From: JALHQU01 sp964390195
GTDB lineage: Bacteria; Planctomycetota; Planctomycetia; Gemmatales; Gemmataceae
Assembly (NCBI GenBank): GCA_964390195.1
Contig: CAYMHO010000004.1
Span: 1 to 64,000, forward strand
Length of the DNA: 64,000 nucleotides
Reading direction: 5' to 3'
Shown: piece after piece, positions 43,501-53,102 of the stretch
Position numbering within the stretch: position 1 is the first letter of the stretch
How the letters are laid out: each line of letters opens with the position of its first letter
Program-made: the position numbers and the translations under genes
Notes under the pieces: model-generated
What the model saw: only the letters and a program-made list of their open reading frames with translations
Databases searched by the model: none
Told to the model about the DNA's origin: nothing

Positions 43501-44669
43501 TTCTTTTCGGGGGTTGGCGCCGCCTCTCGCAACCTGTTCCCCCTGGCCCTCGCCTCCCGGCTGACCAACCCCGCCACCCACAACACCCCCGTCATCACCG
43601 CGTACCAGCCGAACTGGTGCAAATCGAGCGGGCGGATCGCAATCAGGTTCAACAGCACCGTTCCCACCACCGCCGCCCAGCCGATCATCCCCTTCGCCCG
43701 CGCCACCAGTTGCACCGCCGGCACCAGCAGCACTACCAAGTCAAACATCCACCCGCCATACGGGGCGAACAGGCAGCTCACCAGCACGGCGGCGGGCAAC
43801 TGCTCACGCCAGTCCCAGTTGTTCCACTGCAGCAACCGGTGAATCGCCATGAAGACGCACGCTACCGCACACGGCACGAACTGAATCCAGAATCGTTCCG
43901 GGTCCACGGCGTGGCGGGTGTCGTAGCTGATGAGCGGAAGCGCCCAGTCCTTGAGCGGCACCGTTTCGGGCGTCGCTGGGCGGTTGGCGGCTTCGATGAA
44001 GTGCTGAAAAATGTGTGTGTTCAGCGCGATCGCGATCAGCGAGCCGACCGCCAGCATCGCCACCCCGCCGACCAGCACCCGCCAGCCGCGGTCGCGGAAC
44101 ACGTCGAGCACAATCAGCACCCCGACCACCGCCAGCAGGTGCGGCTTGATGGCCGTGAGAGCGGCGAAGCACCCGGCGAGCGTCGGGCGGGAACAGCGGA
44201 AGTACAGAAAGCCGCTCAGGCCGAGCAGCAGCAACCCGGTGTTCTGCCCGTAGTGGGCCATCCAGAACGTGGGGGCGAACGTGAACGCCACGAGGTGTGG
44301 CACGAACCACCACTTCGCCGGCCCGCCGTAGGTTCGCCATAGCAGTTCAACCGACACGAACACCAGCGACAGTTGCGCGAACAGCCAAATCCACCGGGCG
44401 ATGTGGTAGGGTAGCCACCCGAGCGGGGCGTACAGCGGGAGCGTCCACGGCGGGGTCCACAGGCTGACGGCTTGCTTCAGGTGCGGCTCGTTCACCGCTT
44501 CGCGTTGCACCGGCAGCAGGTCGGCCCCGTTGTACGGGTCGCCGCCGGTGGCTAGCACGCGGGCGGCACTCCAATACTCGGTGAAGTCCTTCGGCGGGAA
44601 GATGCCGGGAAGGGCGAAGACCAGCCCGAGGGCGACGAGCGGGAACGGCAGCAGGCGGAGCCACGTCAT
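43500..44669 (-). CDS. GT87-like membrane glycosyltransferase (3' end in gap)
   Basis: About 390 residues visible from the ATG at 44669, with roughly ten hydrophobic helices. The N-terminal loop PKDFTEYWSAARVLATGGDPYN is the catalytic-loop signature of glycosyltransferase family 87 (DUF2029), the polyprenyl-phosphate-mannose-dependent kind. Further family features are WTPPWTLPLYAPLGWLP and AIKPHLLAVVGVL. No stop codon is reached before the N run. The protein probably adds a mannosyl or related residue to an envelope glycan. A 26-bp-arm palindrome lies upstream. Confidence 0.87.
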
Positions 44670-44673
44670 GAAT

Positions 44674-44736
44674 GGAACCGGGAACGCAGTGACCGGGTGA
44701 GTCTAGCACCCACCCGGTCACTGCGTTCCCGGTTCC
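44674..44736. repeat. Palindrome between two minus-strand genes
   Basis: Perfect 26-bp arms at 44674-44699 and 44711-44736 (arm begins GGAACCGGGAACGCAGTGAC). It starts 5 bp upstream of the GT87 start codon and lies just after the 435-residue exported gene, so it could end that transcript. Confidence 0.85.
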
Positions 44737-44740
44737 AGGT

Positions 44741-46048
44741 CTACTTCTTCTCCGGGAAGCTCACCCCGTCGATCACTTCCTTCTCGCGGTCGGCCAGCTT
44801 GGCCGCCTTCTCCGGGCTGCTCAGGAACACCACCGTCACCTGCTCCCCGCTCGGGGCGGCGATCAGGTAGAACGTCTGCACCACCGGGTTGCCGTCCTGC
44901 TTGCCCTTCCCGCTCCAGCGGTACACCCACTTGCCGTCCGCCTTCACCTCACCGTCGGCGATGGCCTCGCTCGCCTCCCACCCCGGCACGCGGGCGATCA
45001 GTTCTTTGAACTCGGCGGCCGTCGAGTGCCCGCCCGCCTCCGCCTTCTTCCACACGCTCGCCGTCGCCTGGGCCACCGGCTCCCCGCCGGCCATCAGCCG
45101 CAGGACCACGTGCTCCGGCGTCACCCCCACCGTCATCCACTCGCGGGGGTAGGTGAGGGTGTACTTGGCCGCCGCGTGCCGCAGGCGGGTCATCTCGGTC
45201 GGCACCTTGTCGGCCGGCACCTTCGCCCGAGCTTCGGCGGACAGTTCCTTCGGCTCGTCGGCGACGGCCTCCCGCTTGATCGTCCACTTCACCTTCACTT
45301 CAGTCGCCGGTGACACCGGACCGGCCTCCCGCTCGTCGGCCTGCTCCCACACCAGCCCGGTGAGGCGGCCGGTCGCCACGTCGAACGTGCCGGTCGCGGT
45401 CACGCTCACCTTCACCCCGGCGGCCATCTCCACCCCCTCGGCCGTGCCGCCGATGGTGAACGTGGCCACCCCGTCCTTCACGCTCGCCAGGGTGCCGGTC
45501 AGCTTGTTCTTCACCAGCCCGTCGAACAGCAAGGCGTGCTGGCACCCCGAGTCCGACACCGCCCACGTCTCCCCCGCCTTCAGCTCCTTGTTCGGCAGCA
45601 ACAGGGGCAGCGCGAGCGTGTCGAAGTGGTCGCCGACCAGGTCCAACTCGTCGCGGGTGAACGGCCCGTTCGGGCAGACGTGCAGCGTCTCGGCCTCGGT
45701 CCGCAGGGCGACGGTCAGCCGCCGGTCGGCGGACAGTTCCACCCGCCGCAGTTCACCGCCGGCGTTGTTCGCCGCCTTCGCCTCGGTGTAGTGTCGCACC
45801 ACTTTGCCCGCCCCGCCGGCCGCGTCCGGCGACTCCACCCGCTCGACGAACTTGATGCCCGCCTCGCCGGTCATGGGCAAGCTCTGCACCTTGCCGTCGC
45901 GGTCCAGCTTCATGGTGCCGTCGAGCTTGAGCGACAGGTCGTAGCGGAAGTGCTCGCCCGGCTTCAACTGCTCGCTCAGTTTGGCGGTCTGGGCGAACAG
46001 CGGGGCGGCGAGGAACAGGCCGGCGAACACGGCCAGACGAACCGGCAT
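44741..46048 (-). CDS. Exported hypothetical protein
   Basis: A 435-residue exported protein from the ATG at 46048, signal peptide MPVRLAVFAGLFLAAPLFAQ. Residues about 25-280 are beta-rich and repeat the pattern of planctomycete DUF6263-like proteins (LSEQLKPGEHFRYDLSLKLDG, AVSDSGCQHALLFDG, GVATFTIGGTAEGVEMAAGVKVSV), a name given from memory. The C-terminal part (about 300-435: AAKYTLTYPREWMTVG, VVQTFYLIAAPSGEQVTVVFLSSPE) looks like a PsbP/DcrB-type fold for lipid or small-ligand binding. Function unknown. It is divergent from the BamA gene. Confidence 0.78.
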   Translation of the reverse strand: MPVRLAVFAGLFLAAPLFAQTAKLSEQLKPGEHFRYDLSLKLDGTMKLDRDGKVQSLPMTGEAGIKFVERVESPDAAGGAGKVVRHYTEAKAANNAGGELRRVELSADRRLTVALRTEAETLHVCPNGPFTRDELDLVGDHFDTLALPLLLPNKELKAGETWAVSDSGCQHALLFDGLVKNKLTGTLASVKDGVATFTIGGTAEGVEMAAGVKVSVTATGTFDVATGRLTGLVWEQADEREAGPVSPATEVKVKWTIKREAVADEPKELSAEARAKVPADKVPTEMTRLRHAAAKYTLTYPREWMTVGVTPEHVVLRLMAGGEPVAQATASVWKKAEAGGHSTAAEFKELIARVPGWEASEAIADGEVKADGKWVYRWSGKGKQDGNPVVQTFYLIAAPSGEQVTVVFLSSPEKAAKLADREKEVIDGVSFPEKK

Positions 46049-46233
46049 CGGGGAACCCTCCGGGCGGCAGATGGCGGGGGATACCGTGAGGGCGGCGGGC
46101 GGGTCAAGATGGGCCGGGCGAGGGTGGGCGGCGCGGTGTCGGCGCGGGTCGCCCGTCGGCTTGACACAAAATGCCACGCCGGGTACACGCCCGCCGCTTC
46201 GGTGCAGGGATGCGCCGGGCGGGGGGACCGTCG

Positions 46234-48723
46234 ATGACTGCCATCCGTGAGGTCGGCTACAGGGGTTGGGCTGTCGGGCTGCTGCTCGCCGTCGGGCTGG
46301 CGGCCGTCGCCCCTCCCCCGGCCGCCGCCCAGCAGTACGCGTCCCCGGTCGGGCGGAAGATCGCCGACGTGCGGGTGGTGGACAACTCCGTCCGCACCAC
46401 CACCCACATCCTGGCCAAGCTGATGAGCGTGCGGAAGGGGAGCACGTTCGACCAGAACGGGGCGAACGCGGACGTGGCCCGGCTGCTCGAAACCGGCTGG
46501 TTCGCCCCGAACGGGGTGGAGATGAAGACGGCCGTCGGCACCGACGACACCGTCACCGTGTACGTGTACGTGAAGGAGTTGGGCAGCGTCGTCAGGGAGA
46601 TCAACTTCGTCGGCCACCAGCACTACACCGAGTCCAACCTGCTCGACCTGTCCCCGCAGCTCCGCCGCGGCGCCCCGCTCAACCCGGCCCGCAACCGGCA
46701 GGCGGCCGCCGCCATCGCCCAGAAGATGCGGGAGGACGGGCGGTACTACGCCACCTGCGCGCTCACCAGCGGGGGCAACCCCGGCGACGAGGTGGTGACG
46801 TTCCGCATCGTCGAGGGGCCGGTGGTGCGGGTGGGTGCGGTGGAGTACCGCGGCAACTCGGTGCGGTTCGAGACCAGTTCGGGGCGGCTGAACACGGTGG
46901 CCAAGGCCCGCGGGCCGATGTTCGGCTTCCCCACCGTGCTGACGCCCACCTTCACCCCGCAACTGCTCGACATGGACCGCAAGGCGCTGCTCGCGCACTA
47001 CCACCAGCTCGGCTTTCTGGACGCGATGATCGACGTGGAGGTGGTGCCCACCAGCTACGACCTGAGCACCGTCAAGCTCATCTACCACGTCCGCGAGGGC
47101 CAGCCGTACACGGTGAACGCGGTGCGGGTCGAGGGGAACACGGTGTACGGCGAGAAGGAGTTGAAGAAGTTCACCGAGCAGGAGGCGGGCAAGCTGTACG
47201 ACGAGGTGAAGGTGCAGCAGGACGCCGTCCGCATCAGCAAGTGGTACGGCAGCGGCGGGTACCAGGTGAAGGTGGTGCCCGAGCAGTTCGTGGTGCCCGG
47301 TAAGCCGAACCAGGTGGACGTGTGCTACCGGGTGTTCGAGGCCCAGCGGAACGTGGTGCAGCAAGCCCAAGCGGGCGGCGGCGGCGACCTGCGGGCGCAG
47401 GCCCCGCGCCGCCCGGACCGGGTCGGCGAGATCAAGGTGGAGGGCAACCTGTACACCCGCCGGCGGGTGATCATGAACGAGATCCGCGGCATCCTGGAGC
47501 CGGGGCAGGTGCTCGACTACGGGCGGATCAAAGAGGCGGAGATGAACCTGGCCCGCCGCGGGCTGTTCGACATGGAAGAGCCGCCGACCATTCAGGTGGA
47601 CGACTCCAGCCCGGACAGCGAGTTCAAGGACATCATCATCCGGGTGCGGGAGACGCAGACCGGGCAGGCCGGGCTGCAACTGGGGGTGAACTCGAACGCC
47701 GGGGTGATGGGCACGGTGACGGTCAACCAGCGGAACTTCGACATCACCCGCATCCCGATGAGCTTCGACGACCTGTTCAGCGGGCGGGCGTTCCGCGGGG
47801 CCGGTCAGGAACTCCGCCTGACCGCCATGCCGGGGACGGTGTTCCAGCGGTACGAGGCGGCGTGGCGGGAGCCGTACCTGTTCGACAGCCGGTTCGGCCT
47901 GACCACCAACTTCTACTACACCAGCCGGGCGTTCAACGAGTACTACGAGGACCGGTACGGCGGGCGGTTCACCCTCGACTACCGGTTCGACAACAACCCC
48001 ATCTGGGGGGCCAACCTGTCCACCCGGGTGGAGGGGGTGAGGATCCACGGCATCCCGTTCGACGCGCCGACCCAGATCGCCCGCGACGCCGGCAACCACA
48101 CCGTCCTCGGCCTGCGGGCGGGCGTCAACCGCGACACCCGCGACAGCTTCCTGACGCCCACCACCGGGAGCATCCTGGACGTCGGGTTCGAGCAGGTGCT
48201 GGGCAGCTACACAGTCCCCATCGGGACGGCCAACTTCACCAAGTTCTGGACCCTGCACCAGGCGCGGGACGGCGGGTGGAAGGGGGTGCTGGCCAGCCGC
48301 ACCCAGTTGACCGTCATGGCCGACAACGCGCCGGTGTTCGAGCGGCAGTTCGCCGGCGGGTTCAACAGCCTCCGCGGGTTCCAGTTCCGCGGGGTGGGGC
48401 CGTTCAACGTCGGCCCGCTCGGCCTGGCCGGGTACCACACCGGGGGCACGTTCGCTTACCTGAACACCCTCGAATACCAGCTCCCGCTGACGGCCAACGA
48501 GCGGGTCAGTGTGGTCGCCTTCTGCGACCACGGGACGGTGAGCGACCGCATCACGCTCGACGACTACCGGGTGTCGGTCGGCGTCGGCCTGCGGCTGAAG
48601 ATCCCCGGCATGGGGCCGCTGCCCATCGCGCTCGACTTCGGCTTCCCGATCAAGAAAGGGCGGACCGACATCGACCAGATGTTCAGCTTCTACATCGGGT
48701 GGATCGGCGGCGGCGGGCAGTGA
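46234..48723 (+). CDS. bamA: Outer-membrane assembly factor BamA (Omp85 family)
   Basis: An 829-residue Omp85 protein. Signal peptide after the ATG at 46234 (AVGLLLAVGLAAVAPPPAAAQQ). POTRA repeats occupy about 30-420, including VVREINFVGHQHYTESNL and TVNAVRVEGNTVYGEKELKKF; the last follows an insert rich in Gln/Ala (VVQQAQAGGGGDLRAQ). The C-terminal beta-barrel carries the conserved FNSLRGFQFRGVGP loop that projects into the barrel. BamA inserts outer-membrane proteins. The protein ends in WIGGGGQ rather than an aromatic residue. Its presence supports a diderm envelope. A palindrome follows the stop. Confidence 0.93.
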   Translation: MTAIREVGYRGWAVGLLLAVGLAAVAPPPAAAQQYASPVGRKIADVRVVDNSVRTTTHILAKLMSVRKGSTFDQNGANADVARLLETGWFAPNGVEMKTAVGTDDTVTVYVYVKELGSVVREINFVGHQHYTESNLLDLSPQLRRGAPLNPARNRQAAAAIAQKMREDGRYYATCALTSGGNPGDEVVTFRIVEGPVVRVGAVEYRGNSVRFETSSGRLNTVAKARGPMFGFPTVLTPTFTPQLLDMDRKALLAHYHQLGFLDAMIDVEVVPTSYDLSTVKLIYHVREGQPYTVNAVRVEGNTVYGEKELKKFTEQEAGKLYDEVKVQQDAVRISKWYGSGGYQVKVVPEQFVVPGKPNQVDVCYRVFEAQRNVVQQAQAGGGGDLRAQAPRRPDRVGEIKVEGNLYTRRRVIMNEIRGILEPGQVLDYGRIKEAEMNLARRGLFDMEEPPTIQVDDSSPDSEFKDIIIRVRETQTGQAGLQLGVNSNAGVMGTVTVNQRNFDITRIPMSFDDLFSGRAFRGAGQELRLTAMPGTVFQRYEAAWREPYLFDSRFGLTTNFYYTSRAFNEYYEDRYGGRFTLDYRFDNNPIWGANLSTRVEGVRIHGIPFDAPTQIARDAGNHTVLGLRAGVNRDTRDSFLTPTTGSILDVGFEQVLGSYTVPIGTANFTKFWTLHQARDGGWKGVLASRTQLTVMADNAPVFERQFAGGFNSLRGFQFRGVGPFNVGPLGLAGYHTGGTFAYLNTLEYQLPLTANERVSVVAFCDHGTVSDRITLDDYRVSVGVGLRLKIPGMGPLPIALDFGFPIKKGRTDIDQMFSFYIGWIGGGGQ

Positions 48724-48732
48724 CCGCAGAAC

Positions 48733-48785
48733 TGTAGCCGGGGTCTGTGACCCCGGTCCGACCGGCCTCACAGAGGCCGGCTACA
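48733..48785. repeat. Branched palindrome after bamA
   Basis: Outer arms TGTAGCCGG (48733-48741) and CCGGCTACA (48777-48785) enclose two smaller hairpins (GGGGTCTGTGACCCC and GGCCTCACAGAGGCC), giving a three-way folded RNA or a branched cruciform. It could terminate bamA. Confidence 0.8.
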
Positions 48786-48822
48786 ACAGTACGGCTCGCC
48801 GGACCTCCTTCGGAGCTTCCCC

Positions 48823-49359
48823 GTGTCCCTGTTCCACATGCCGGCCGAGTACGCCCGCGACTACCCGCCGCCGCGGGGGAACGCCCTGCTGCTCAGTTGC
48901 ATGGACCTGCGGCTGCTGGACGACATCGAAGAGTTCATGGACCACGACAACCTGGCCAACCGGTACGACCACCTGGTGTTCGCCGGGGCGTCGCTCGGGG
49001 CGCTCGGGGCGCCGGGGGCGGCGACCGAGTACCCGCACTGGCGGCAGTGCTTCTTCGACCACCTGGGGGCGGCGGTCGAACTGCACGCGGTGAAGGACGT
49101 GTACGTGATGGAGCACCGCCACTGCGGGGCGTACCACGGGGTGTTCAAGGTGTGCCCGGAGTTCGGGGACAGCGCGAAGGAGCAGGCGGACGAGGAGGCC
49201 GTCCACCTGAAGTACGCCACCCTGCTGGAAGCGGAGATCGGCAAGTGGGCGGCGGCGAAGGGGGTGGAGCTGCGGGTGCGGAAGTTCCTGATGGACCTCC
49301 GCGGGAGCGTGTTCCAGATGACCAGCGCCCGGACGGGGCGGGGGAAGCGAACCTCCTAA
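48823..49359 (+). CDS. Beta-carbonic-anhydrase-like protein
   Basis: A 178-residue protein with the zinc-ligand layout of beta-carbonic anhydrases: SCMDLRLLDD (Cys-x-Asp-x-Arg, about residues 26-30) and EHRHCGAYHG (His-x2-Cys). The size is smaller than most active enzymes. It begins with GTG at 48823; an ATG at 48838 is also possible. In the family, these residues bind zinc and hydrate CO2, but activity here is inferred. It lies alone between bamA and the convergent Tad locus. Confidence 0.8.
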   Translation: MSLFHMPAEYARDYPPPRGNALLLSCMDLRLLDDIEEFMDHDNLANRYDHLVFAGASLGALGAPGAATEYPHWRQCFFDHLGAAVELHAVKDVYVMEHRHCGAYHGVFKVCPEFGDSAKEQADEEAVHLKYATLLEAEIGKWAAAKGVELRVRKFLMDLRGSVFQMTSARTGRGKRTS

Positions 49360-49382
49360 CCCCCACCCCGCCGGGCAGGCTC

Positions 49383-50384
49383 TCACTGTCCGGGGAGGGC
49401 CGGCGGCGTCTGCGGCTGCCGCGCCTGCTGCTGCCGCTGGATTTCCGCGTTCCCGTCCTCGAACGCCTTCCGCGTCTCCTTCCGCCGCTCGGCGAACTCG
49501 AAGATGATCGGTCCGACGAGCAGGACGAGGGCGGGCACCCACATGCACAGGATGGTCGGGAAGAGGGCGTAGAAGCTGGTCTTCTGGGCCTGGGTGTCGG
49601 CCCGCTGGCGGAGGGTCACCCGCATGTTGTTGGCGAACTCCATGAGCACCGCCGACGGGTCGTTTCCCAGCTTCTGCGACTGGGTGATGATGACCGCCAC
49701 GTTGCGGATCTCGTTCACCTGGCTCCGCTCCGCCCACTGCTCGAACGCCCCCGCCAGGCTGAGCAACTCCCCCTGGCGGATGACGATGTCCAGCTCCTCG
49801 GTGAGCGACGGGAACGACCCGCGGAGCTGGTCGGCCACCCGCTTCATCCCGCCCATCAGGCTCTGCCCGGCCAGCAGGGCGATGGCCAGCAGGTCGGCGA
49901 ACACCGGCAGCCCCCGCTCCACCTCGGCCACCCGCCGGCGGGCGCGGGAGGCGACGAAGATCCGCGGCAGGGCGAACCCGAGCATGGCCAGCACCAGCCC
50001 GGCCAGCAGCACGAACGGGATCTGGCCGATGTCCACCAGCAGGGCGGTGGCCACCGCCGCCACCACCGGCACCAGCACCAGCACCGCCCGCACCGCCTGG
50101 AACTCGAGCAGCGCCTGCGGGCGGTAGTTCCCCCCCTGGCGGATGAGCGGCAGGATCTGCTGCTTGTCCCGGTCCTGGCCGGGCAGTTGCTTGGCGAACG
50201 CGTCAGTCATGTCGCCCATGACCAGCTTGGTGCCCGACTGGGAGGCGTCGTCGTCGGCCGGCGGGGGCACCGGGTTCTTCCGCGGGCGGAACAGCAGGAA
50301 CAGCAACAGCGGCACCCCGGTGACGGCCAGGAACACCCCGCCGTACTGGAGCCACGGGTTCTGGATCAACTCGGTCAGGTTCAT
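49383..50384 (-). CDS. tadC: Tad pilus inner-membrane protein TadC
   Basis: A 333-residue membrane protein of the type II secretion F family, TadC branch. There is one N-terminal helix (GGVFLAVTGVPLLLFLLF), a pair in the middle (RAVLVLVPVVAAVATALLVDIG and PFVLLAGLVLAMLGFAL) and a C-terminal helix (LFPTILCMWVPALVLLVGPIIF). The soluble domain has ERGLPVFADLLAIALLAGQSLMGGMKRVA, the GspF core. Together with TadB it forms the platform on which TadA drives pilus assembly. It is the last gene of the Tad locus, after a 21-bp-arm palindrome. Confidence 0.93.
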   Translation of the reverse strand: MNLTELIQNPWLQYGGVFLAVTGVPLLLFLLFRPRKNPVPPPADDDASQSGTKLVMGDMTDAFAKQLPGQDRDKQQILPLIRQGGNYRPQALLEFQAVRAVLVLVPVVAAVATALLVDIGQIPFVLLAGLVLAMLGFALPRIFVASRARRRVAEVERGLPVFADLLAIALLAGQSLMGGMKRVADQLRGSFPSLTEELDIVIRQGELLSLAGAFEQWAERSQVNEIRNVAVIITQSQKLGNDPSAVLMEFANNMRVTLRQRADTQAQKTSFYALFPTILCMWVPALVLLVGPIIFEFAERRKETRKAFEDGNAEIQRQQQARQPQTPPALPGQ

Positions 50385-50425
50385 GGTCGCCTCCGCGGGC
50401 CGCGGGGGTTACGCTCTCGGCGAGC

Positions 50426-50487
50426 GGGGGGCGTCAGCCCCCTGGTAGTCAAGTCAATCTCACGGGACCAGGGGGCTGACGCCCCCC
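50426..50487. repeat. Palindrome between tadB and tadC
   Basis: Perfect 21-bp arms at 50426-50446 and 50467-50487 (arm begins GGGGGGCGTCAGCCCCCTGG). Like other palindromes in this window it lies between same-strand genes that should be co-transcribed. Confidence 0.85.
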
Positions 50488-50504
50488 CGCCCGCCAGTCG
50501 CTGG

Positions 50505-51467
50505 TCAGTACCGCACCTGGAACAGCCGCCACACCCAGATGACGCCGACGATCTCGAGCACCCCGCAGCCGATGAGCAGGGCCCACCCGCCGGCCGAGTT
50601 GAAGAACACCTGCACGTGTTCCGGCTCGAACAGGATGTACGCCAGCAGGAACAGGGGCACGGCCGCTGCCATGACGGTGGACACGACCCGGGCCTGGGCG
50701 GTGGTGGCCAGGAACTGCCCGCGGAACTGGTTGCGGTCCCGCACGCTGGCCGCCAGGCGGTCGAGCAGGACGGCCAGGTTGCCGCCCGTCTGGGTGTACA
50801 GGCCGACGGTGGACGCCAGCAGGTTGAAGTCGAGCATGTTCATGCGGTCGGCGGTCGAGCGGAGGGCGGCCGCCGGGGTCATGCCCAGTTTCATCAGCCC
50901 GGCGGCGTGCTTGAACTCCTCGTTCAGCGGCTTGTTCCCCCGCTCGCCGACCAGCTCGACCGCCTGCTCGACCGTCTGCCCGGCCCGCATGCTGCCGGCC
51001 ATCAGGTACAGGGCGTCGGGCAGTTGCTCCTGCAGCCTCTTCTTGTGCCGCCCCTGCAGCAGGGCGATGACCACGAACGGGACGGCCACCCCGACGGCCA
51101 CCCCGAACGCGGTCAGCCCGAGCCGCCCCTTCCACAGGTACAGGGCGGTGCCGACGAGCACCCCGGTGAGGGCCATCAGGGCGACCACCCCGGACGGGCT
51201 GGCGTCCAGCCCGGACCGGCCGACGGCCCCGGCGAACCAGCGGTCCAGGCGGGCGAACGGGCCGGTCGACTCGGGCGCCTTGGTCAGGGTGACCGGCTCG
51301 TTCCCCCGCACCAGGATGCCGCTGTGCGAGGTGTCGTCGTCCCCGTACACCCGCTGCCGCTCGGCCTTCTTCTGGCGGTCGGCGCCGGCGCGGATGACCA
51401 GCACCACCAGGAACACGACGGCCGTGGCCACCGCCGCGAAGATGATCTCGGTGAGGGTGATTTCCAC
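50505..51467 (-). CDS. tadB: Tad pilus inner-membrane protein TadB
   Basis: A 320-residue membrane protein of the T2SF family, TadB branch. The GTG at 51467 starts a membrane helix (LTEIIFAAVATAVVFLVVLVI). The GspF-type core is LPDALYLMAGSMRAGQTVEQAVELVGERG, and the C-terminal helices are VVSTVMAAAVPLFLLAYILF and WALLIGCGVLEIVGVIWVW. It works with TadC and the TadA ATPase. About 200 bp of damaged repeat lie between it and tadA upstream. Confidence 0.92.
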   Translation of the reverse strand: MEITLTEIIFAAVATAVVFLVVLVIRAGADRQKKAERQRVYGDDDTSHSGILVRGNEPVTLTKAPESTGPFARLDRWFAGAVGRSGLDASPSGVVALMALTGVLVGTALYLWKGRLGLTAFGVAVGVAVPFVVIALLQGRHKKRLQEQLPDALYLMAGSMRAGQTVEQAVELVGERGNKPLNEEFKHAAGLMKLGMTPAAALRSTADRMNMLDFNLLASTVGLYTQTGGNLAVLLDRLAASVRDRNQFRGQFLATTAQARVVSTVMAAAVPLFLLAYILFEPEHVQVFFNSAGGWALLIGCGVLEIVGVIWVWRLFQVRY

Positions 51468-51515
51468 GGGGCGAAGCCTCCAAGCAATCCGGGTCGAGGA
51501 CAAACACGGGAAGCC

Positions 51516-51665
51516 AATCACACCCACCTCTCCCCGCCGGGGAGAGGTCGCCGCACCGAGCGGAGCGAGGGCGGCGGGGGAGGGGGTGTATTCCGGGCCC
51601 ACGACCCCCCCGGGGGGGGGGGGGAACCCCGCGCCCGCGCCCCCGCGGGGAGAGGTGGGGTGATT
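51516..51665. repeat. Damaged family B repeat with a 13-G run
   Basis: Ends match the CACCTCTCCCCGCCGGGGAGAGGTG type of palindrome, but the middle contains a run of 13 G (51612-51624) and a G/C low-complexity stretch. This resembles the corrupted copies at 17465-17645 and 43385-43500. No gene is supported. Confidence 0.7.
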
Positions 51666-51676
51666 GAACCCCACCA

Positions 51677-52996
51677 TCAGGGGTTTGAATCCGGCGTCAC
51701 GCTCTCGGTGAAGGTCTCGTCGGGCAGCTCGACGCCCATGCTCCGCAACTCGTCCAGGCACTTCGGGCGGTAGCCGGTGGTGTAGAACTCGCCGTACGCC
51801 CGCCCGTCCCGCACCCCTTTCTGGCGGTAGCCGAAGATCTCGCGGGTGTGGTACGGGGCCGGGTCGCTGCCCAGCACCTCCACCACCCGCACCACCTTCC
51901 GCGCCCCGCCCTTCAGCCGGGACAGGTGCACCACCAGCCGCAGGGCGGACGACACGTAGTACCGGATGACCGGGACGGGCAGGTCGAACCCGGCCATCAT
52001 CACCATGATCTCCAGGCGGGTGAGGGCGTCGAGCGCGTCGTTCGCGTGGACGGTGGTGAGCGACCCCTCGTGCCCGGTGTTCATCGCCTGCAGCATGTCC
52101 AGCGCTTCCGCCCCGCGGCACTCGCCGACGATGATGCGGTCCGGCCGCATCCGCAGGGCGTTCCGCACCAGGTCCCGCTGCTTGATCTCGCCCACCCCCT
52201 CCACGTTCTGCGGGCGGGTCTCCAGGCTGATCACGTGCCGCTGGGCGAGCGACAGTTCGGCCGCGTCCTCGATGGTCACCAGCCGCTCCTCGGCCGGGAT
52301 GAACTGCGACAGCGCGTTCAGGAGGGTCGTCTTCCCGCTGCCGGTGCCGCCGCTCACCAGCACGCTCAGCCGGCAGGCGACCGCCGCCTTCAGGAACTGC
52401 AGCACGTTCGGCGGCATGGTGCTGTTGGCCAGCAGTTGCGGGCTGAGCAGCCGCACCCCGAACCGGCGGATGGACAGGACCGGCCCTTTGGTGGACAGGG
52501 GCGGGACGATGGCGTTCACCCGCGAGCCGTCTTCCAGGCGGGCGTCCACCATCGGGGACAGCTCGTCCACCCGCCGCCCGACCCGCGCCGCCACCCGCTG
52601 GATGATGGCCATCAGGTGGGCGTCGTCGGCGAACTTGACGGCCGTCGGCTCGAGCCGCCCGTTCCGCTCGATGTACACCGTGTGCGGCCCGTTCACCAGG
52701 ATGTCCGAGATGGCCGGGTCCAACATGAGCGGGTCGAGCGGGCCGAGGCCGAACACCTCGGAGATGACCTCGTCCACCAGCCGCTCCCGCTCCACCTCGT
52801 TCATCAGCTCGGACGCGCTGGCGGCCAGTTGGATGGCCAGCCCGCGGACCTCCTTCTGCAGCCGGTCCTGCTTCCACCGGTTCAGCTTGGACAGGTCGAG
52901 GGTCTCGACGATCCGCTTGTGGATGTCCGCCTTCAGCTTGTGGAACCGCGGCGGGAGGGGCGCGCGGGTGAGCTGGACGGGTTGGTCGGGCGGCAT
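51677..52996 (-). CDS. tadA: Tad pilus assembly ATPase TadA/CpaF
   Basis: A 439-residue secretion ATPase of the VirB11/CpaF group that powers Flp pilin assembly and retraction. An N-terminal domain (about 20-180) carries ISEVFGLGPLDPLMLDPAISDILVNGP. Walker A is GGTGSGKTT (216-223), the Asp box is ERLVTIEDAAELSL, Walker B is MRPDRIIVGECRGAEALDMLQAMNTGHEG, and the His box is GSLTTVHAND. It is cytoplasmic and is placed between tadZ and tadB as usual. Confidence 0.96.
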   Translation of the reverse strand: MPPDQPVQLTRAPLPPRFHKLKADIHKRIVETLDLSKLNRWKQDRLQKEVRGLAIQLAASASELMNEVERERLVDEVISEVFGLGPLDPLMLDPAISDILVNGPHTVYIERNGRLEPTAVKFADDAHLMAIIQRVAARVGRRVDELSPMVDARLEDGSRVNAIVPPLSTKGPVLSIRRFGVRLLSPQLLANSTMPPNVLQFLKAAVACRLSVLVSGGTGSGKTTLLNALSQFIPAEERLVTIEDAAELSLAQRHVISLETRPQNVEGVGEIKQRDLVRNALRMRPDRIIVGECRGAEALDMLQAMNTGHEGSLTTVHANDALDALTRLEIMVMMAGFDLPVPVIRYYVSSALRLVVHLSRLKGGARKVVRVVEVLGSDPAPYHTREIFGYRQKGVRDGRAYGEFYTTGYRPKCLDELRSMGVELPDETFTESVTPDSNP

Positions 52997-53102
52997 AGCC
53001 GGGACACCAGTGTTCGGCCGGGGCGGGTGGGGAGGCCGCGGCGGCGGGTGCGGGCGTCCGTGCCGGGAGTTCTGACGGGGGCGGTCATTGTAGCCGGCCG
53101 CG